Below are positions 48,171 through 59,909 of a DNA stretch of 64,000 bases, piece after piece. The notes under the pieces are model-generated. The model worked only from the letters and a program-made list of their open reading frames with translations, did no database searches and was not told the origin of the DNA. The stretch covers positions 39,651,049 to 39,715,048 of the forward strand of contig JANAVB010029819.1 of the NCBI GenBank assembly GCA_029216955.1, given 5' to 3'. Origin of the DNA: Iris pallida (Eukaryota > Streptophyta > Magnoliopsida > Asparagales > Iridaceae). Each line of letters opens with the position of its first letter. The first letter of the stretch is position 1. The translations under genes and the position numbers were made by a program.

Positions 48171-48655
48171 CGAACCCTTGAGTTTATGGTGGACGACTAC
48201 GTATTCTTGAAGGTAACACCCATAAGAAGAGTCTTAAGATTTGATGCAAAAAATAAGTAAAGTTTGAGATTTGTTCTTCCTTTCAAAGTTCTTAAGAAAG
48301 TCCCACCAGTTGCCTATCAGATTATGTTGCTGCAGACGTTAGCCGAAATGCATGGTATTTTTTATGTTTCCCAATTGTGAAAGTATGTGCATGATCCGAG
48401 TCACATGGTAGACTTTGGTTATTTGGAGCTTTAAGTAGACTTGTCATATGTACAAGAACATGGTCAAATCTTGGTCGAGAAGGATAAGGTGATGAGGAAT
48501 TGCGTTCTTTTTCTAGTCTGCATGCTTTGGCGGAACCATTCTATCACGGACTCGACGTGGGAGCTTGAGTCAAATATTAAGGAAAAGTTACCATTATTAT
48601 TCGATGGAGGTGGGTTCTTGTTCTTAAGTTTTGAGAATGAAACATTTTCTTAGTA
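48171..48655 (+). pseudogene. C-terminal end of gypsy element A pol (chromodomain-type tail)
   Basis: The frame reads VDDYVFLKVTPIRRVLRF, then LPFKVLKKVPPVAYQIMLLQ, YVHDPSHMVDFGYLEL and, at 48441-48653, an open end with ILVEKDKVMRNCVLFL and WELESNIKEKLPLLF finishing SFENETFS. This is the post-integrase region of Tekay/Del elements, where chromodomain-like sequence (VLWRHHSxxxATWE) sits; here it reads MLWRNHSITDSTWE. Confidence 0.8.
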
Positions 48656-48663
48656 GGTTATAT

Positions 48664-49125
48664 TATGGTGCCCAGCTCCCCAGTTGGGGCACTGTGTTGG
48701 AAATCCTAATGGTATCGATTGATCGGAACATATTGAATTAGGACCCCTCCTCTCTTTGGATTAGCTTCTTCGAAATCAATTTCCAAATGCAGTAAACTAT
48801 GTCTTGGAGAAGAACCCTATATAAGAGTTACTTCCTTAAATATTTTCATTATTTGCTTTCGATGTTGCTTTAATTGTTGGTTTTATGAATGCATACTTGT
48901 GGGTTTTTTGATAGTTTACATTGATTAACTTTACCGACCTATGCATTCATATCGAATTTTGGAAGAAAGAGAGAAGAAGAGTATTGATCCATTGTTGGTG
49001 CAAATGCAGGTTACTACGAAGGCGAAGTTTGATCGAATCATTGAAGATCTCTTTCTTTCGACAATTCTCCAATGGTGAGTGGCATTAATCCTTATGTTCT
49101 TATATTCACACCTTAACAAAAGAAT

Positions 49126-49168
<43 letters not shown>

Positions 49169-50206
49169 TTTGTCCTTCGATAAGGACAATAACCATAATA
49201 TTGTCTGCTTGTCATATAGAAATGTGGTTTACCATTATGTTGTCATATCACATTAAAATTTGTGGTACTGTTATAGAAATGGAATCGTAGAGAATGTTGT
49301 AACCGGTAGTATGGAATTCGGGCTAGGACTTAAGGAAAGTAGGATGCACTCTGAGTATATATTGTGTAGGTATGTTCAAAATTTTGTTATCTTGCATGCT
49401 ATGTTTTAATAACTTATTTCTTAGATATGCATAGTCATGGACAACTTGTACACAAGGTTTGATTTCTCAAACGATCGTTAGGACACTAGGATCGAGTCGG
49501 CCTAGGGAACAAGGGTAATAAATGTTGCCATATTAGCACAGGTAATTTTGGACATTCAATGGAGCTCGCTACCTATATTGGAAGGATCATCGTCTTACCA
49601 GAAATAGTACAAGATGGTGTGTCACTAGGGAAGAATATGGTATGCCTTTTTTGTAGGAAAAACATTCGATATGGGTAAGAGACAATGATTGATGATATGT
49701 GTTATTTTTTATATTCATGTGTTATTAATTGTTGATCGGCATTAAGGAAAGATGAAAAATCACAATAATATTGCATACTCCACATGATTATTGTGTTGAT
49801 TTTGGTGAGTTGGGTTAATTCGTCGCTCAACAATACATGATAATATACTGACCCACATTTTCATATGTGTTGCAAATAAAGAGGCAGTACGAGAAACTGA
49901 AGACTTGCCTTGCTACGAATATGCTTTGTTCACATTTTGAAGCTTTTCTAAGTTGCATATTGAAAACTTGAACTTATATCTTTCGTTTCGAATTTTAGTA
50001 AAGAGATATGATGTGTGGAATGATGTATCTCACTTTGTTGTTTAAAGTTGTAAGCCAAGTTCCACACCTTTTCCTCAGTTATTTAAGAACCTATGTATCA
50101 ATGTGAGTGATCGAACAAGAGTTATTCTATTATGTGCAATGTTGTTATTCAATTTTTTTGCTTGTATTATGTTGTAAACCTCTATAAAACCACGATGCTT
50201 CAATAT
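48664..50206 (+). repeat. 3' LTR of gypsy element A, first part
   Basis: It begins TATGGTGCCCAGCTCCCC and follows the 5' LTR until element B interrupts it at 50207; the last 92 bp are at 57477-57568. TATA box CCCTATATAAGAG at about 48818. A (CT)n tract at 49125-49169 and an extra block at about 49420-49850 are missing from the 5' LTR. Confidence 0.85.
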
Positions 50207-52597
50207 TGTAGTGCCCCGTCCCGCTCAGTCAATCGGAGGAATCGAAATGCCAACGGCGTTCGGACTTAGCCTTGCAATGGCTACTCGGAGACATCGTTCG
50301 GCCGAGGCGACTCCTCGCTCAGGTGGGGTAGTTTCGGTGAACTTGCCTCATCTTAGCCTTCACATAATAAATTGCATGTTTTCAAATTGCACAAGTAGGC
50401 TTGATAATAAAAGAGACAAATCCACATAGCTAAAGAAAATAATCTCGACGGGTCGAATTGAGTTAGAATATGGAAAGGTCCAACGGTCGGCTTAGAGTTG
50501 GTGCACGACGTGCTTTGAAAATGACACTCGATCCTTCGTCTCGTGGCTTGGAAGAAGGAAAGTTGGTTGAGTAGGCGAAGTTATGATCGTAGCCTAAGTC
50601 ATAGGCGTCACCCGCATGAATGCTTCATAAAGTATGCACGGTCTCATCGTCCAAGGCTTGGCATAGCCTTGCTTGCCCATGAGTTAAATTGCATTGAGCG
50701 GCTTGTGACCTAAGTCTAGGCACCTGAGTGGCTTGGTCGTTCAAGTCGAATGCGTGCACGGCATGATCCATTAAGGCAAAGCTTGATGCAGCCTTTTGCT
50801 CGTTAAGTTGTTACGAAGTTAAGTTAGGCAAAGTTATGTTGGTCGACCTAAGATATTACAAGTACCGTCCCGCTCTTTCACGGTTTGTCAAAGTTAAGTA
50901 GTCCCACGATCTCAAGGCCCATCGACTTGGGCAGGAGTGTCGCGTAGAGCACGATTGGCTTAAGGCACGATGCACGGACTTAGTATTTAAGGCAAGGACC
51001 ACAATTGATTCAAAGTGAGTTTTGAGAAAGGACTATCAAATAGGCGTTCATGAGTTGAACAAAATGATAGGGTAACAAGGAAAGAATGCTCGCGACCGTG
51101 GGTCTTCGAGGGGACTCAAGGATAGAAGTCTTGAACTTGGTTTTAAAAAAGATGGTAACATTGGAAGAGGAATGACTCTGTGAGACATCAGTTTGTGTCG
51201 AGTCTTGCATGGTCATTGGACAACTTGTCGACAAGGGCGAAGATTTCCATGAGCGGCAACCCTGGGCCATGGGACCGACTCGGCCTAGGAGAAAACAGGT
51301 GTATAGCCGAGCTGGGAGTACGCTCCCGCTCAGGTTAGTCGGGGACTTTCAGCGGGGATCGCTACTTGCGCTGAAAGGTATCTTGAATAACAAAGTTATA
51401 AGTCCAGGTATAGCTTGTGATGCTAGTGACTAAAGTTCATATAGATGTCGGCAAAATAGCGGCTATCCACGTGTATGCCTTTGGATTGAGTCGAGTTGAA
51501 TGTGTGTACAAGTTGGAACACAAAGTTTGGGCCTAAAATTTAGCTTCAACATAGGCGTCATGCCTTGGCACGAGATGTGCGTCGAGTCTCAAGTGTTGAC
51601 ATGTGAGTTACATAAGTTGGGTTGAGTTGTTCGAGTTTAAGTCCGGAATCGTCGCAATGCAAGTTGGTTAAGTGACACTAAGTTTGCAAGTCTCGATTAG
51701 GTCAGTTGGTGATCAAAGTAGCAAGGGCAGCGAGGCGACGATATAGTTAAGTCTTATTGAATTGCGAGGCACGGCCTCAGCAAGGGTTTGTAGCACGGTC
51801 ACACGGAAATAGAGTCTATCGTATAGTTGCGTTTCTAATTTTGGGCCGTAAGATAAACACGATTTGATAGGTTAACGTTGTTGGCACGAGAAGGGTCTAG
51901 AGACAAAGTATGAGTTAACGTTGTTGTTGCAAGCATGGGATGGTTTAGAGACACGAAATAGGCCAAGGCATCGGTCCTAAAATAATCCTAAGGCAAGAGT
52001 AGAAAGACAATAAAAAGGGACTATGTTGCACAAAGTAAATCAAACGTGTTAGTTTTGTATGGGTGGGCGAGGAGCTCATTCCACCAGTACAGTTGAGTAC
52101 TGACACCCACATAGTTTTCATGTACAGGCACAGGTAGAAGCTCGTGGCACGGAGCTCGCTTGGATGCGTCGAGGCACGGAGTTCCTTAGCGATTCGAAGC
52201 GTGCGGCCGCATGGAGTCAAGACTTATACAGGACATAATGTATTAACGTCGCCTTTCAAAGCATCCGCTGGCTCAAGACATGTATTGAGAGATGAGAGAG
52301 AGCTGAGTGACTTGTAATGTGAGATGAGTGCACTTGAGAGACTTGTAATCTTAGCCTTGCGTCCCACTGTAACCTTTGTTTCAATATCAATAAAAGAGTG
52401 TTTTGAAATGACTTGTGTTTTGCTTCAAATTCTGCTGCTATTATTCAATGTCTCTGCTCGGGACTTCTGTGTGACGACCCCATCGCAGCTGCTGAAATCG
52501 GTCGTTATGGAATATGCCTTGCATGAGCGCAAATCTAGGCTCGTACGGCATCACGTCTTCGCGAGGACGATCGCTTCTACGGGAGCAGGACATGACA
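50207..52597 (+). repeat. 5' LTR of element B
   Basis: From TGTAGTGCCCCGTCCCGC to GGAGCAGGACATGACA. Over its first 125 bases it differs from the other LTR at seven positions, mostly transitions. The short open frames inside recur in the other LTR but show no conserved domain. A potential polyadenylation region is AATATCAATAAAAGAG at about 52382. Confidence 0.95.
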
Positions 52598-55080
52598 TAA
52601 TGGTATCAGAGTACGGCTTTACATCCTTAGACTATCGATTGAATTCTTTAACTCCGTTGTTTTCGAAACTCTGAAGTGTTGCTTCCGCAAAGTTGATATC
52701 GTTAGTGCACTCTCTTTCAAATGTCCCAGGAATGTCCATACAATAAGTTTAACTATTTTGCAAAACATAGGAGAACAGTTTTTGACAAAACAAAAAGATG
52801 GTTCGCGTAAGCACGGTTGGCTAAGTCGGGCTGGGCATATATACCAAGGATTTGTGTCGACCATAGCAAAGTCGAGTACGAGATTCTTAATGCTTCGATC
52901 AAGCATGATTTGAACACGATTGAGTAAAGTTAGATGACTATCGATAGGGGTGCTATCGAGCGACGATACGTCAGTACGATTAGATGAACGTGCTTGGATA
53001 TCGAGGAATGGTTCGAACGAAAGAGTTGAAGAAGTCGATTTTGATTCGAACGATAGTGTTATGGATTAGTTGAATGATTTCATCCATGAGTAGTGTATGC
53101 GATAGCCTCAGAGATGTCGATCGATCGATTGAGGATAAGGAGTGCCGATGAGTCTATCAGCAAGCATCGCGTATATGTAAAGCCATAGATTGAGTATCAT
53201 TGAATAAGTTTAGTCTTAAAGTTTGGTGTGTTGATTCCAACAACCTAAAAATGGACGTGCATGGTATTGAGGATTGCACGAGTATGAAACGCGAAGGTGA
53301 TTGAGTAGGTAAATTAAATCGAGGAAAAATTAAGGTGTAGCGAACAGATGACTTGATAAAGGGAATCGATAGGTAAAATCGTATAGAGAAAGTTAGCACG
53401 ATGGAAAGATAGCGTGCATAAAAAAGTTAAATTTTGAAGTTACGCAATGACTCTGAGGATTGGAATGGATGTCGTTCGATGATTGAGTTAGCAAGAATGA
53501 TGCAAATTGAGGAAATATGTTGGTCGATGACTTAAGATAAAGGGAAAACAATCGAACATGAATTTGAATGTCGAGGAGATTATTCAATCGGACGATAGCA
53601 TCATTCGCATGGCTCGTAATTGGTTGCTAAGAAAGATTGTCAGGTTACGCATATCGTCGATGGTATTGAGGCGTATCAAAGATCGATATACGATAACTCG
53701 GGGGGTACTCTGACTCGACGAATGAGAATCGTGCAAGTATTATTGTTCGGTTGGATGCTATACTTAGGATTTTGATTGAGATGAATGTTGGATGAAAATG
53801 ATTGTGTCTTGATGGATTACGCGGATAACCACAGCGTCTAAATTCTTGTCTTGCGCGAGCGCAACTCCAGTCTCGCACATGTGTCGCGTCGGATTTTGGG
53901 CGATCGTTCCGTGTGAACGCTGACATAGTGATTCATGTCGCGAGAATGATCGAACTCATAAAAATAAAGACGCGGCAACTTTGATTGTCTCGACTTATTG
54001 GTTTGATGCGAAGGAAAATTTGGGGATGTTAGAACTTGCGATTGATGATTGAATAAACTTGAGGATTGAGTAAGTCCAATCCGCGTATCGAGAATGAATT
54101 AGTCTAGACAAGAAACAGAGATTTACGTCCCGATGAGGACGATTATCCCACGGGAGCGTGCATGATGATTCATGCCCACCGTGGATAATCTGAATCGTGT
54201 GAGATCGGGGCGCAACATATTGTTAAGATAGACGGCCTTATGATCGTTTACGTGAATTGGAATATATGACTTAGGAAATGTGGAATGTAAAATTTTGGTT
54301 AGCGACAAATTGCGTCGTAGCATGCATGACTTGGAAGGATTGATGGGCAGATTATGACGAACGTGTCCGAAGATATAGACTATGTAAAATGTCTTGTTGA
54401 ACGAACGATATTGATGTGTCATGGAATTGGTTGAACATAAGTTGTCATAGGATGGCTTTGCTGAATGACTCAGACCCTGTGCGACAAATTTTGGGATGTG
54501 TACAGGAAATCTATGCTCGAAGTTTAGAAACCGGAGTGATGCGAGCTTAGGTAGAAAATCCCGTACTAACAACTTGGTTTGACCTTAGGATGGGGTCAGT
54601 GGTGGTATCGTTGTTTGGGAACTATGATTCCAATATTGACAGATTGACATAGCCTAGCGGTTAGGCAGACGTCCCGGTGCGGAGCGATAGGAATTGTGGA
54701 GGCACCACTCATGAGGCTCGGTTGACATGCATGTATATCAGGGATGCTTGAATATGTGCACGATCCGACTCGAGTGGTGATGGCGGATTCTCTATCACGA
54801 GACTTGGCTGAAATACACCTATTTTGAGGACACCTGGAATATGTGCACGATCCAGACTAAGTGATACGTTGAATCAAGTGAGACTTGAGGAACAGAAAAG
54901 TGTCGAGAATTTTGAGATCGTGAGTTTTGAAGAAAGGATTAAGGGTAGCACGAGCATGGCTCGAATTTAAGAAATGCATAGAGAAAATGTGCACGAGAGT
55001 CATTGAACATTCGAGTGATAAGTCGATGAGTAAGTACTCAGTTAGTTTCGAGAACGAAACTTTTTTTGAGTGGTGTATGA
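52598..55080 (+). other. Internal region of element B
   Basis: No open frame longer than about 150 codons and no gag or enzyme domain. Near its end, YVHDP-coding sequence occurs twice (about 54750 and 54840), followed by SFENETFF at 55046-55070, so the tail derives from Tekay-type pol. At 53850-53930 and 54128-54170 there are stretches like the LTR end (CGAGCGCAA.TC, GAGGACGAT..., GGGAGCG). The remainder is unassigned. Confidence 0.75.
52601..52612 (+). promoter_or_regulatory. Primer-binding site of element B
   Basis: TGGTATCAGAGT, 11 of 12 bases complementary to the initiator-Met tRNA 3' end, three bases inside the LTR. Confidence 0.9.
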
Positions 55081-57471
55081 TGTAGTGCCCCGTCTCGCTC
55101 AGTCAATTGGAGTAATCGAAACGCCAACGGCGTTCGGACTTAGCCTTGCAATGGCTACTCGAAGACATCGCTCGGCCGAGGCGACTCCTCGCTCAGGTGG
55201 GATAGTTTCGGTAAACTTGCCTCATCTTAGCCTTCACATAATAAATCGCAAGTTTTTAACTTGTACAAGTAGGCTTGATAATAAAAGAGACAAATCCATA
55301 TAGCTAAAGAAAATAATCCCGACGGGTCGAATTGAGTTAGAATATGGAAAGGTCCAACGGTCGGCTTAGAGTTTGGTGCACGGCGTGCTTTAAAAATGAC
55401 ACTCGATCCTTCGTCTCGTGGCTTGGAAGAAGGAAAGTTGGTTGAGTAGGCAAAGTTATGATCGTAGCCTAAGACATAGGCGTCGCCCGCATGAATGCTT
55501 CATAAAGCATGCACGGTCCCATCGTCCAAGGCTTGGCATAGCCTTGCTTGCCCATGAGTTAAATTGCGTTGAGCGACTTGTGACCTAAGTCTAGGCACCC
55601 GAGTGACTTGGTCGTTCAATTCGAATGCGTGAACGGCATGATCCATTAAGGCAAAGCTTGACGCAGCCTTTGCTCGTTAAGTTGTTGCAAAGTTAAGTTA
55701 GGCAAAGTTATGCCGGTCGACCTAAGACATTACAAGTACCGTCCTGCTCTTTTGCGGTTTGTCAAAGTTAAGTAGTCCCACGATCTCAAGGCCTGTCGAC
55801 TTGGACAGGAGTGTCGCGTATAGCACGATTGGCTTAAGGCACGATGCACGGACTTAGTGTTGAAGGCAAGGATCACAATTGATTCAAAGTGAGTTTTGAA
55901 AAAGGGCTATCAAATAGGCGTTCATGAGTTGAACAAAATGATAGGGTAATAAGGAAAGAATGCTCGCGACCGTGGGTCGTCGAGGGGTCTCAAGGATAGA
56001 AGTCTTGAACTTGGTTTTGAAAGAGATGGTAACATTGGAAAAGGAATGACTATGTGAGACGTCAGTTTGTATCGAGTCTTGCATGGTCATTGGCCAACTT
56101 GTCGACAAGGGCGAAGATTTCCTCGAGCGGCAACCCTGGGCCATGGGACCGACTCGGCCTAGGAGGAAATAGGTATATAGCCGAGCTGGGAGTACGCTCC
56201 CGCTCAGGTTAGTCAGGGACTTTCAGCGGGGATCGCTACTTGCGCTGAAAGGTATCTCGAATAACAAAACTATAAGTCCAGGTAAAGCTTGTGATGCTAG
56301 TGACTAAAGTTCATATAGATGTCGGCAAAATAGAGGCTATCCGCGTGTATGCCTTTGGATTGAGTTGAGTTGAATGTGTGTACAAGTTGGAACACAAAGT
56401 TTGGGCCTAAGATTTGGCTTCAACATAGGCGTTGTGCCTTGACACGAGATGTGGCATCGAGTCTCAAGTGTTGACATGTGAGTTGCATAAGTTGGGTTGA
56501 GTTGTTCGAGTTTAAGTTCGAAATCGCCGCAAGGGAAGTTGGTTAAGTGACACTAAGTTCACAAGTCTCGATTAGGTCAGTTGGTTATCAAAGTAGCAAG
56601 GGCCGCGAGGCGGCGATATGGTTAAGTCTTATTGAATTGCGAGGCACGGCCTCAGCAAGGGTTTGTAGCACGGTCATACGAAAATGGAGTCTATCGTGTA
56701 GTAGCATCTCTGATTTTGGGCCATAAGGCAAACACGACTTGATAGGTTAACGTTGTTGGCACGAGAAGGGTCTAGAGGCAAAGTATGAGTTAACGTTGTT
56801 GTTGCAAGCACGGGATGGTCTAGAGACACGAAATAGGCCAAGGCATAGGTCGTAAAATAATCCTAAGGCAAGAGTAGAAAGACAATAAAAAGGGACTATG
56901 TTGCACAAAGTAAATCAAACGTGTTGGTTTTGTATGGGTGGGCGAGGAGCTCATTCCACCAGTACAGTTGAGTACTGACACCCACATAGTTTTCATGTGC
57001 AGGCACAGGTAGAAGCTCGTGGCGCGGAGCTCGCTTGGATGCGTCGAGGCACGGAGTTCCTTGGTTATTCGAAGCGTACAGCCGCATGGAGTCAAGACTT
57101 ATACGGGACATAATGTATGGACGTCGTCTTCCAAAGCATCCGCTGGCTCAAGACATGTATTGAGAGATGAGAGAGAGCTGAGTGACTTGTAATGTGAGAT
57201 GAGTGAGCTTGAGAGACTTGTAATATTGGCCTTGCGCCCCACTGTAACCTTTGTTTAATATCAATAAAAGAGTGTTTTGAAATGACTTGTATTTTGCTTC
57301 AAATTTCGCTGCTATTATTCAATGTCTCTGCTCGGGACTTCTGTGCGACGACCCCGTCGCAGCTGCTGAAATCGGCCGTTATGGAACCCGTCTTGCACGA
57401 GCGCAAATCTAGGCTCGTGCGGCATCACGCCTTAGCGAGGACGATCGCTCCTTCGGGAGCGGGACGTGACA
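55081..57471 (+). repeat. 3' LTR of element B
   Basis: From TGTAGTGCCCCGTCTCGC to GGGAGCGGGACGTGACA, the same length as the 5' LTR. Followed directly by AATAT and the rest of the element A LTR. Confidence 0.95.
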
Positions 57472-57476
57472 AATAT

Positions 57477-57568
57477 GCACACGAACATGCTTGTACAAGC
57501 ACAAACTAGACTTTTACGGCATCACGTCCAACGGTGACTTATTGATTCCACAGAATCGGAACGTGACA
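57477..57568 (+). repeat. Last part of the 3' LTR of gypsy element A
   Basis: GCACACGAACATGCTTGTACAAGCACA...GAACGTGACA aligns with the end of the 5' LTR (about 44460-44549), proving that it belongs to element A and was separated by element B. Confidence 0.9.
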
Positions 57569-57830
57569 GAATGGAGTATTAACTTGCTAAACAAGAATGT
57601 GTGATAGACGTATATCATGACCGTACCCTTTATAACCTATTATAAGTAATAAGATACGAGGATTATCATATTATATGTTAACAACTAAGTCCTAACCAAA
57701 TGATTACTGTGTATATATGTCACCTATTACATGAATGAAATTATGATCTTCAACCATTCTTCATTTCTCGTCTTCTTTAAAACTAGGATTATATGGTATT
57801 TTAACCAGCACATTGATAAATGCCATTTAA
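57569..57830 (+). repeat. Probable 3' LTR remnant of copia element 3
   Basis: Directly after element A the sequence reads GAATGGAGTATTAACTTGC, then a stretch with GTACCCTTTATAACC and GTCACCTATTACATGAATGAA, the look of a short copia LTR. It stands where the 3' LTR of copia 3 would lie if element A were removed. Its right end is not defined. Confidence 0.55.
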
Positions 57831-58158
57831 GTAAAGTATTACTTTAATTAATATGTTGATAGGAGTTTCCATGTAAAATCAATTCGACTACAGTAACTCG
57901 AATAACAACTTACAATATGGTCATAGCACATGGCATTATTTTTGCAAGAGATGAGATGCATATAATCTAACAGTTGTTAACGGCTGGGTTATTAAATTTA
58001 AGAACTCATGAGTTCCTCTAGGATTTTTGATGTAAAATACACATTTATTAGTTTGTTATTATGTATTTTTAGAGAAAACCCCTTGAACTATATGTATATG
58101 TGTATATGTGAGCCAGTTGAAGTTTTTGAAAAGAAGTACGTTCCTCTTCATTTTCTAA
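57831..58158. other. AT-rich intergenic DNA, nothing recognised
   Basis: No coding sequence or repeat boundary seen. Confidence 0.4.
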
Positions 58159-58279
58159 AAGAGTAAGGCAAATGTTAAAGGCCACCCCTTTTTTACTAAG
58201 GGCCACTAACTTAAAATTTTAAAAAAATCACAAGTTTGCCATTTTAAAAACACTAAGGGCCAACCCGCTTCTGCCAATC

Positions 58280-58437
58280 GAGGACTGCAGGGCTTGCCTG
58301 CAGTCCAAAATGAACACAGGACTGCAGTGCTTGCCTGCAGTCCTAATTTTTTTTTAAATTTTCAACTTACAGTGACTGCAGGACTTGCCTGCAGTCCAAA
58401 GTGAAGTCTGGACTGCAGGCAAGGCCTGCAGTCACTG
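58280..58437. repeat. Four copies of a 25-base palindrome
   Basis: GGACTGCAGGGCTTGCCTGCAGTCC at 58283-58307 and relatives near 58319, 58377 and 58410 each fold on themselves (ACTGCAGG/CCTGCAGT arms). The last is inverted in its centre. They lie between the left TIR and the captured gene piece. Confidence 0.85.
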
Positions 58438-58489
58438 TAGGTTGCTGTGAGCTGGTTGCCATCTGCAGCTGGAGCTCCACTAGCGTTCC

Positions 58490-58720
58490 TTCCCTCTCGA
58501 GAAGAAGGAAGCGCTCAGCTCGCTCCTCAACATGTCCGTTCCTGCCACCATGGTCAAGAACGACCAAGGCCGAGAAGAAGCAGAGAGGCCTCCCGGCCGG
58601 TTCGACATATGGACCTCCATCCAGCACGCAAGGCCGAGCAATCCAAAGCCGTCGCCGACGAGCCGTACGTGCACCCTCTGACGAAGCGCTCGTCGAGCCT
58701 GATGAAAGGGTTCTCCTTGC
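58490..58720 (+). pseudogene. Captured fragment resembling a FANTASTIC FOUR (FAF) gene
   Basis: One frame ends in GRFDIWTSIQ (58595-58624), preceded by KKEALSSLLNMSVPATMVKN. A frame shifted by one base then gives EPYVHPLTKRSSSLM (58660-58707). DIWxSIQ followed by PYVHPLxKRSSS is, as I recall it, the core of the plant FAF domain, found in meristem-size regulators. The usual next block (EKSLEICTESLG) is absent and the frame ends at a stop near 58749. So this is a frameshifted internal piece, not a working gene. The G+C content is much higher than the surroundings, as expected for captured coding DNA. Confidence 0.6.
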
Positions 58721-58999
58721 TTCATTGGGACATTTTGACATACATCTGATCTGCGTAAGAGTAGCTGGTGTTGGCATTATTTTGTGTTTTTCCTTTCCTA
58801 GGCCGCTGGATGAACGGAGAAGATGGGGTTTGGGTTTTGAATTTTTTTTGTTTTCTTTTTTTGTTTTCTTTGGTAGCCCTTAGTAAAATGGTTCATTTTA
58901 GGTTGCCCTTAGTAAAAATAAGGGTGTAGGATGGTTGCCCTTAGTAGGCTGGTGGCCCTTAGTAAAAAAGGGGTAGCCTTTAACATTTGCCAAGAGTAA

Positions 59000-59841
59000 T
59001 CGTGTGCAAATAATATTGCCAATTGCACGCTAATCGATCTCTCTACGTAATAGCGATATAAACTTGTGGTGAACCTTCTTCTAGTAGTCGATATAAATTC
59101 TTCTTACCTGTTCAACCACTGGAATTAAATGGACGCCTACTTGAGAGCTAAAGGCCTCGACCAATTAATTATGATGCTATCATGCAGCCTTCCTTTGACG
59201 ACGAAGTCAACCCAGAGCTTTAATTTGCTACATGAATCATATACAAAAATCCTAAAGTAACTCATCAGTTCTTAACTTTTTAAACTTGACCATCAAAAGT
59301 AAGTTATTACATGTATCTCATTATTTGATTTTTTTTTTTTTAAAGGATCTAAACAAAAAAGATCTAAGGGTGCGTTTGATTACAAGGTAGAAAATAAATT
59401 AATTTTACGAATTATTTTACTAGGAAAAAAATTCTGGAATTAATTTGGATGTTTGATTGTCGTAATTTTCCATGGAAAATATTTAATTTTTATGGAAATG
59501 AATATTTTTCTATGGGCTGTACCAGTTTTATTTTTCACCATTTTAGATATGGAAAATGAAAGATTTTTGGAAAACAATAATATGGAAAATATACACTATG
59601 AAACACTATAATTGGTAGAAAATTTGTGATGGAAATAAATTGTTTTCACGTAATTGGAAATTCTTATTGTGAGTTCATATGCTATAATACCATCCTTGCA
59701 CAAAGCTATAGTTAGTTTCCTTGATACCATGTAATTAACAAGTGTGGCCAACAATAGCACTTGCCATTTAATTTTACATCAATTGCTGATTTCTTCTTGT
59801 TTGCTACTTCTTTTTAACTAATTCATTGCCTTTACCTTTTG

Positions 59842-59909
<68 letters not shown>

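Larger units (their letters stand above)
50207..57471 (+). mobile_element. Ty3/gypsy element B, short-interior non-autonomous
   Basis: Two 2391-bp LTRs (50207-52597 and 55081-57471) enclose only 2483 bp. The target duplication AATAT is perfect (50202-50206 and 57472-57476). A PBS follows the first LTR. No gag, RT or integrase is readable; only the 3' end resembles gypsy pol. It must have been mobilised by enzymes from an autonomous relative, plausibly of the element A family. It is the youngest layer of the nest. Confidence 0.93.
43346..57568 (+). mobile_element. Ty3/gypsy retrotransposon A (Tekay/Del-like), nested in copia 3 and carrying element B
   Basis: A plus-strand element with LTRs at 43346-44549 and 48664-50206 plus 57477-57568. 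The flanks GAAGG (43341-43345) and GAATG (57569-57573) match at four of five bases. After removing element B its length is about 6.95 kb. Gag, protease, RNase H and integrase plus the C-terminal end are recognisable in gypsy order; RT is absent and replaced by an LTR fragment. The C-terminal end (YVHDPSHMVDF) favours Tekay/Del chromoviruses. Confidence 0.88.
58167..58991. mobile_element. Gene-carrying TIR transposon (Pack type), 825 bp
   Basis: Long terminal inverted repeats begin GGCAAATGTTAAAGG on both strands and continue through CCCCTTTTTTACTAAGGGCCAC, about 40 bases with one mismatch. The flanks AAGAGTAA at 58159-58166 and 58992-58999 are identical. Eight bases is the hAT value; MULEs usually make nine but can vary, while the long TIRs favour a MULE. 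The interior holds a G+C-rich coding-like piece and a run of palindromes; no transposase. Confidence 0.88.

Noticed and set aside
52324..52674. 116-codon plus-strand frame
   Set aside because: Spans the LTR end and PBS of element B; the homologous LTR copy does not preserve it.
54645..54700. Possible tRNA or third SINE (TAGCCTAGCGGTTAGG)
   Set aside because: Resembles an A box, but no B box follows at the right distance and no target duplication is seen.
59369..59660. MITE beginning GGGTGCGTTTGATTAC
   Set aside because: A typical end sequence, but no inverted partner or duplication was found in the next 500 bp.
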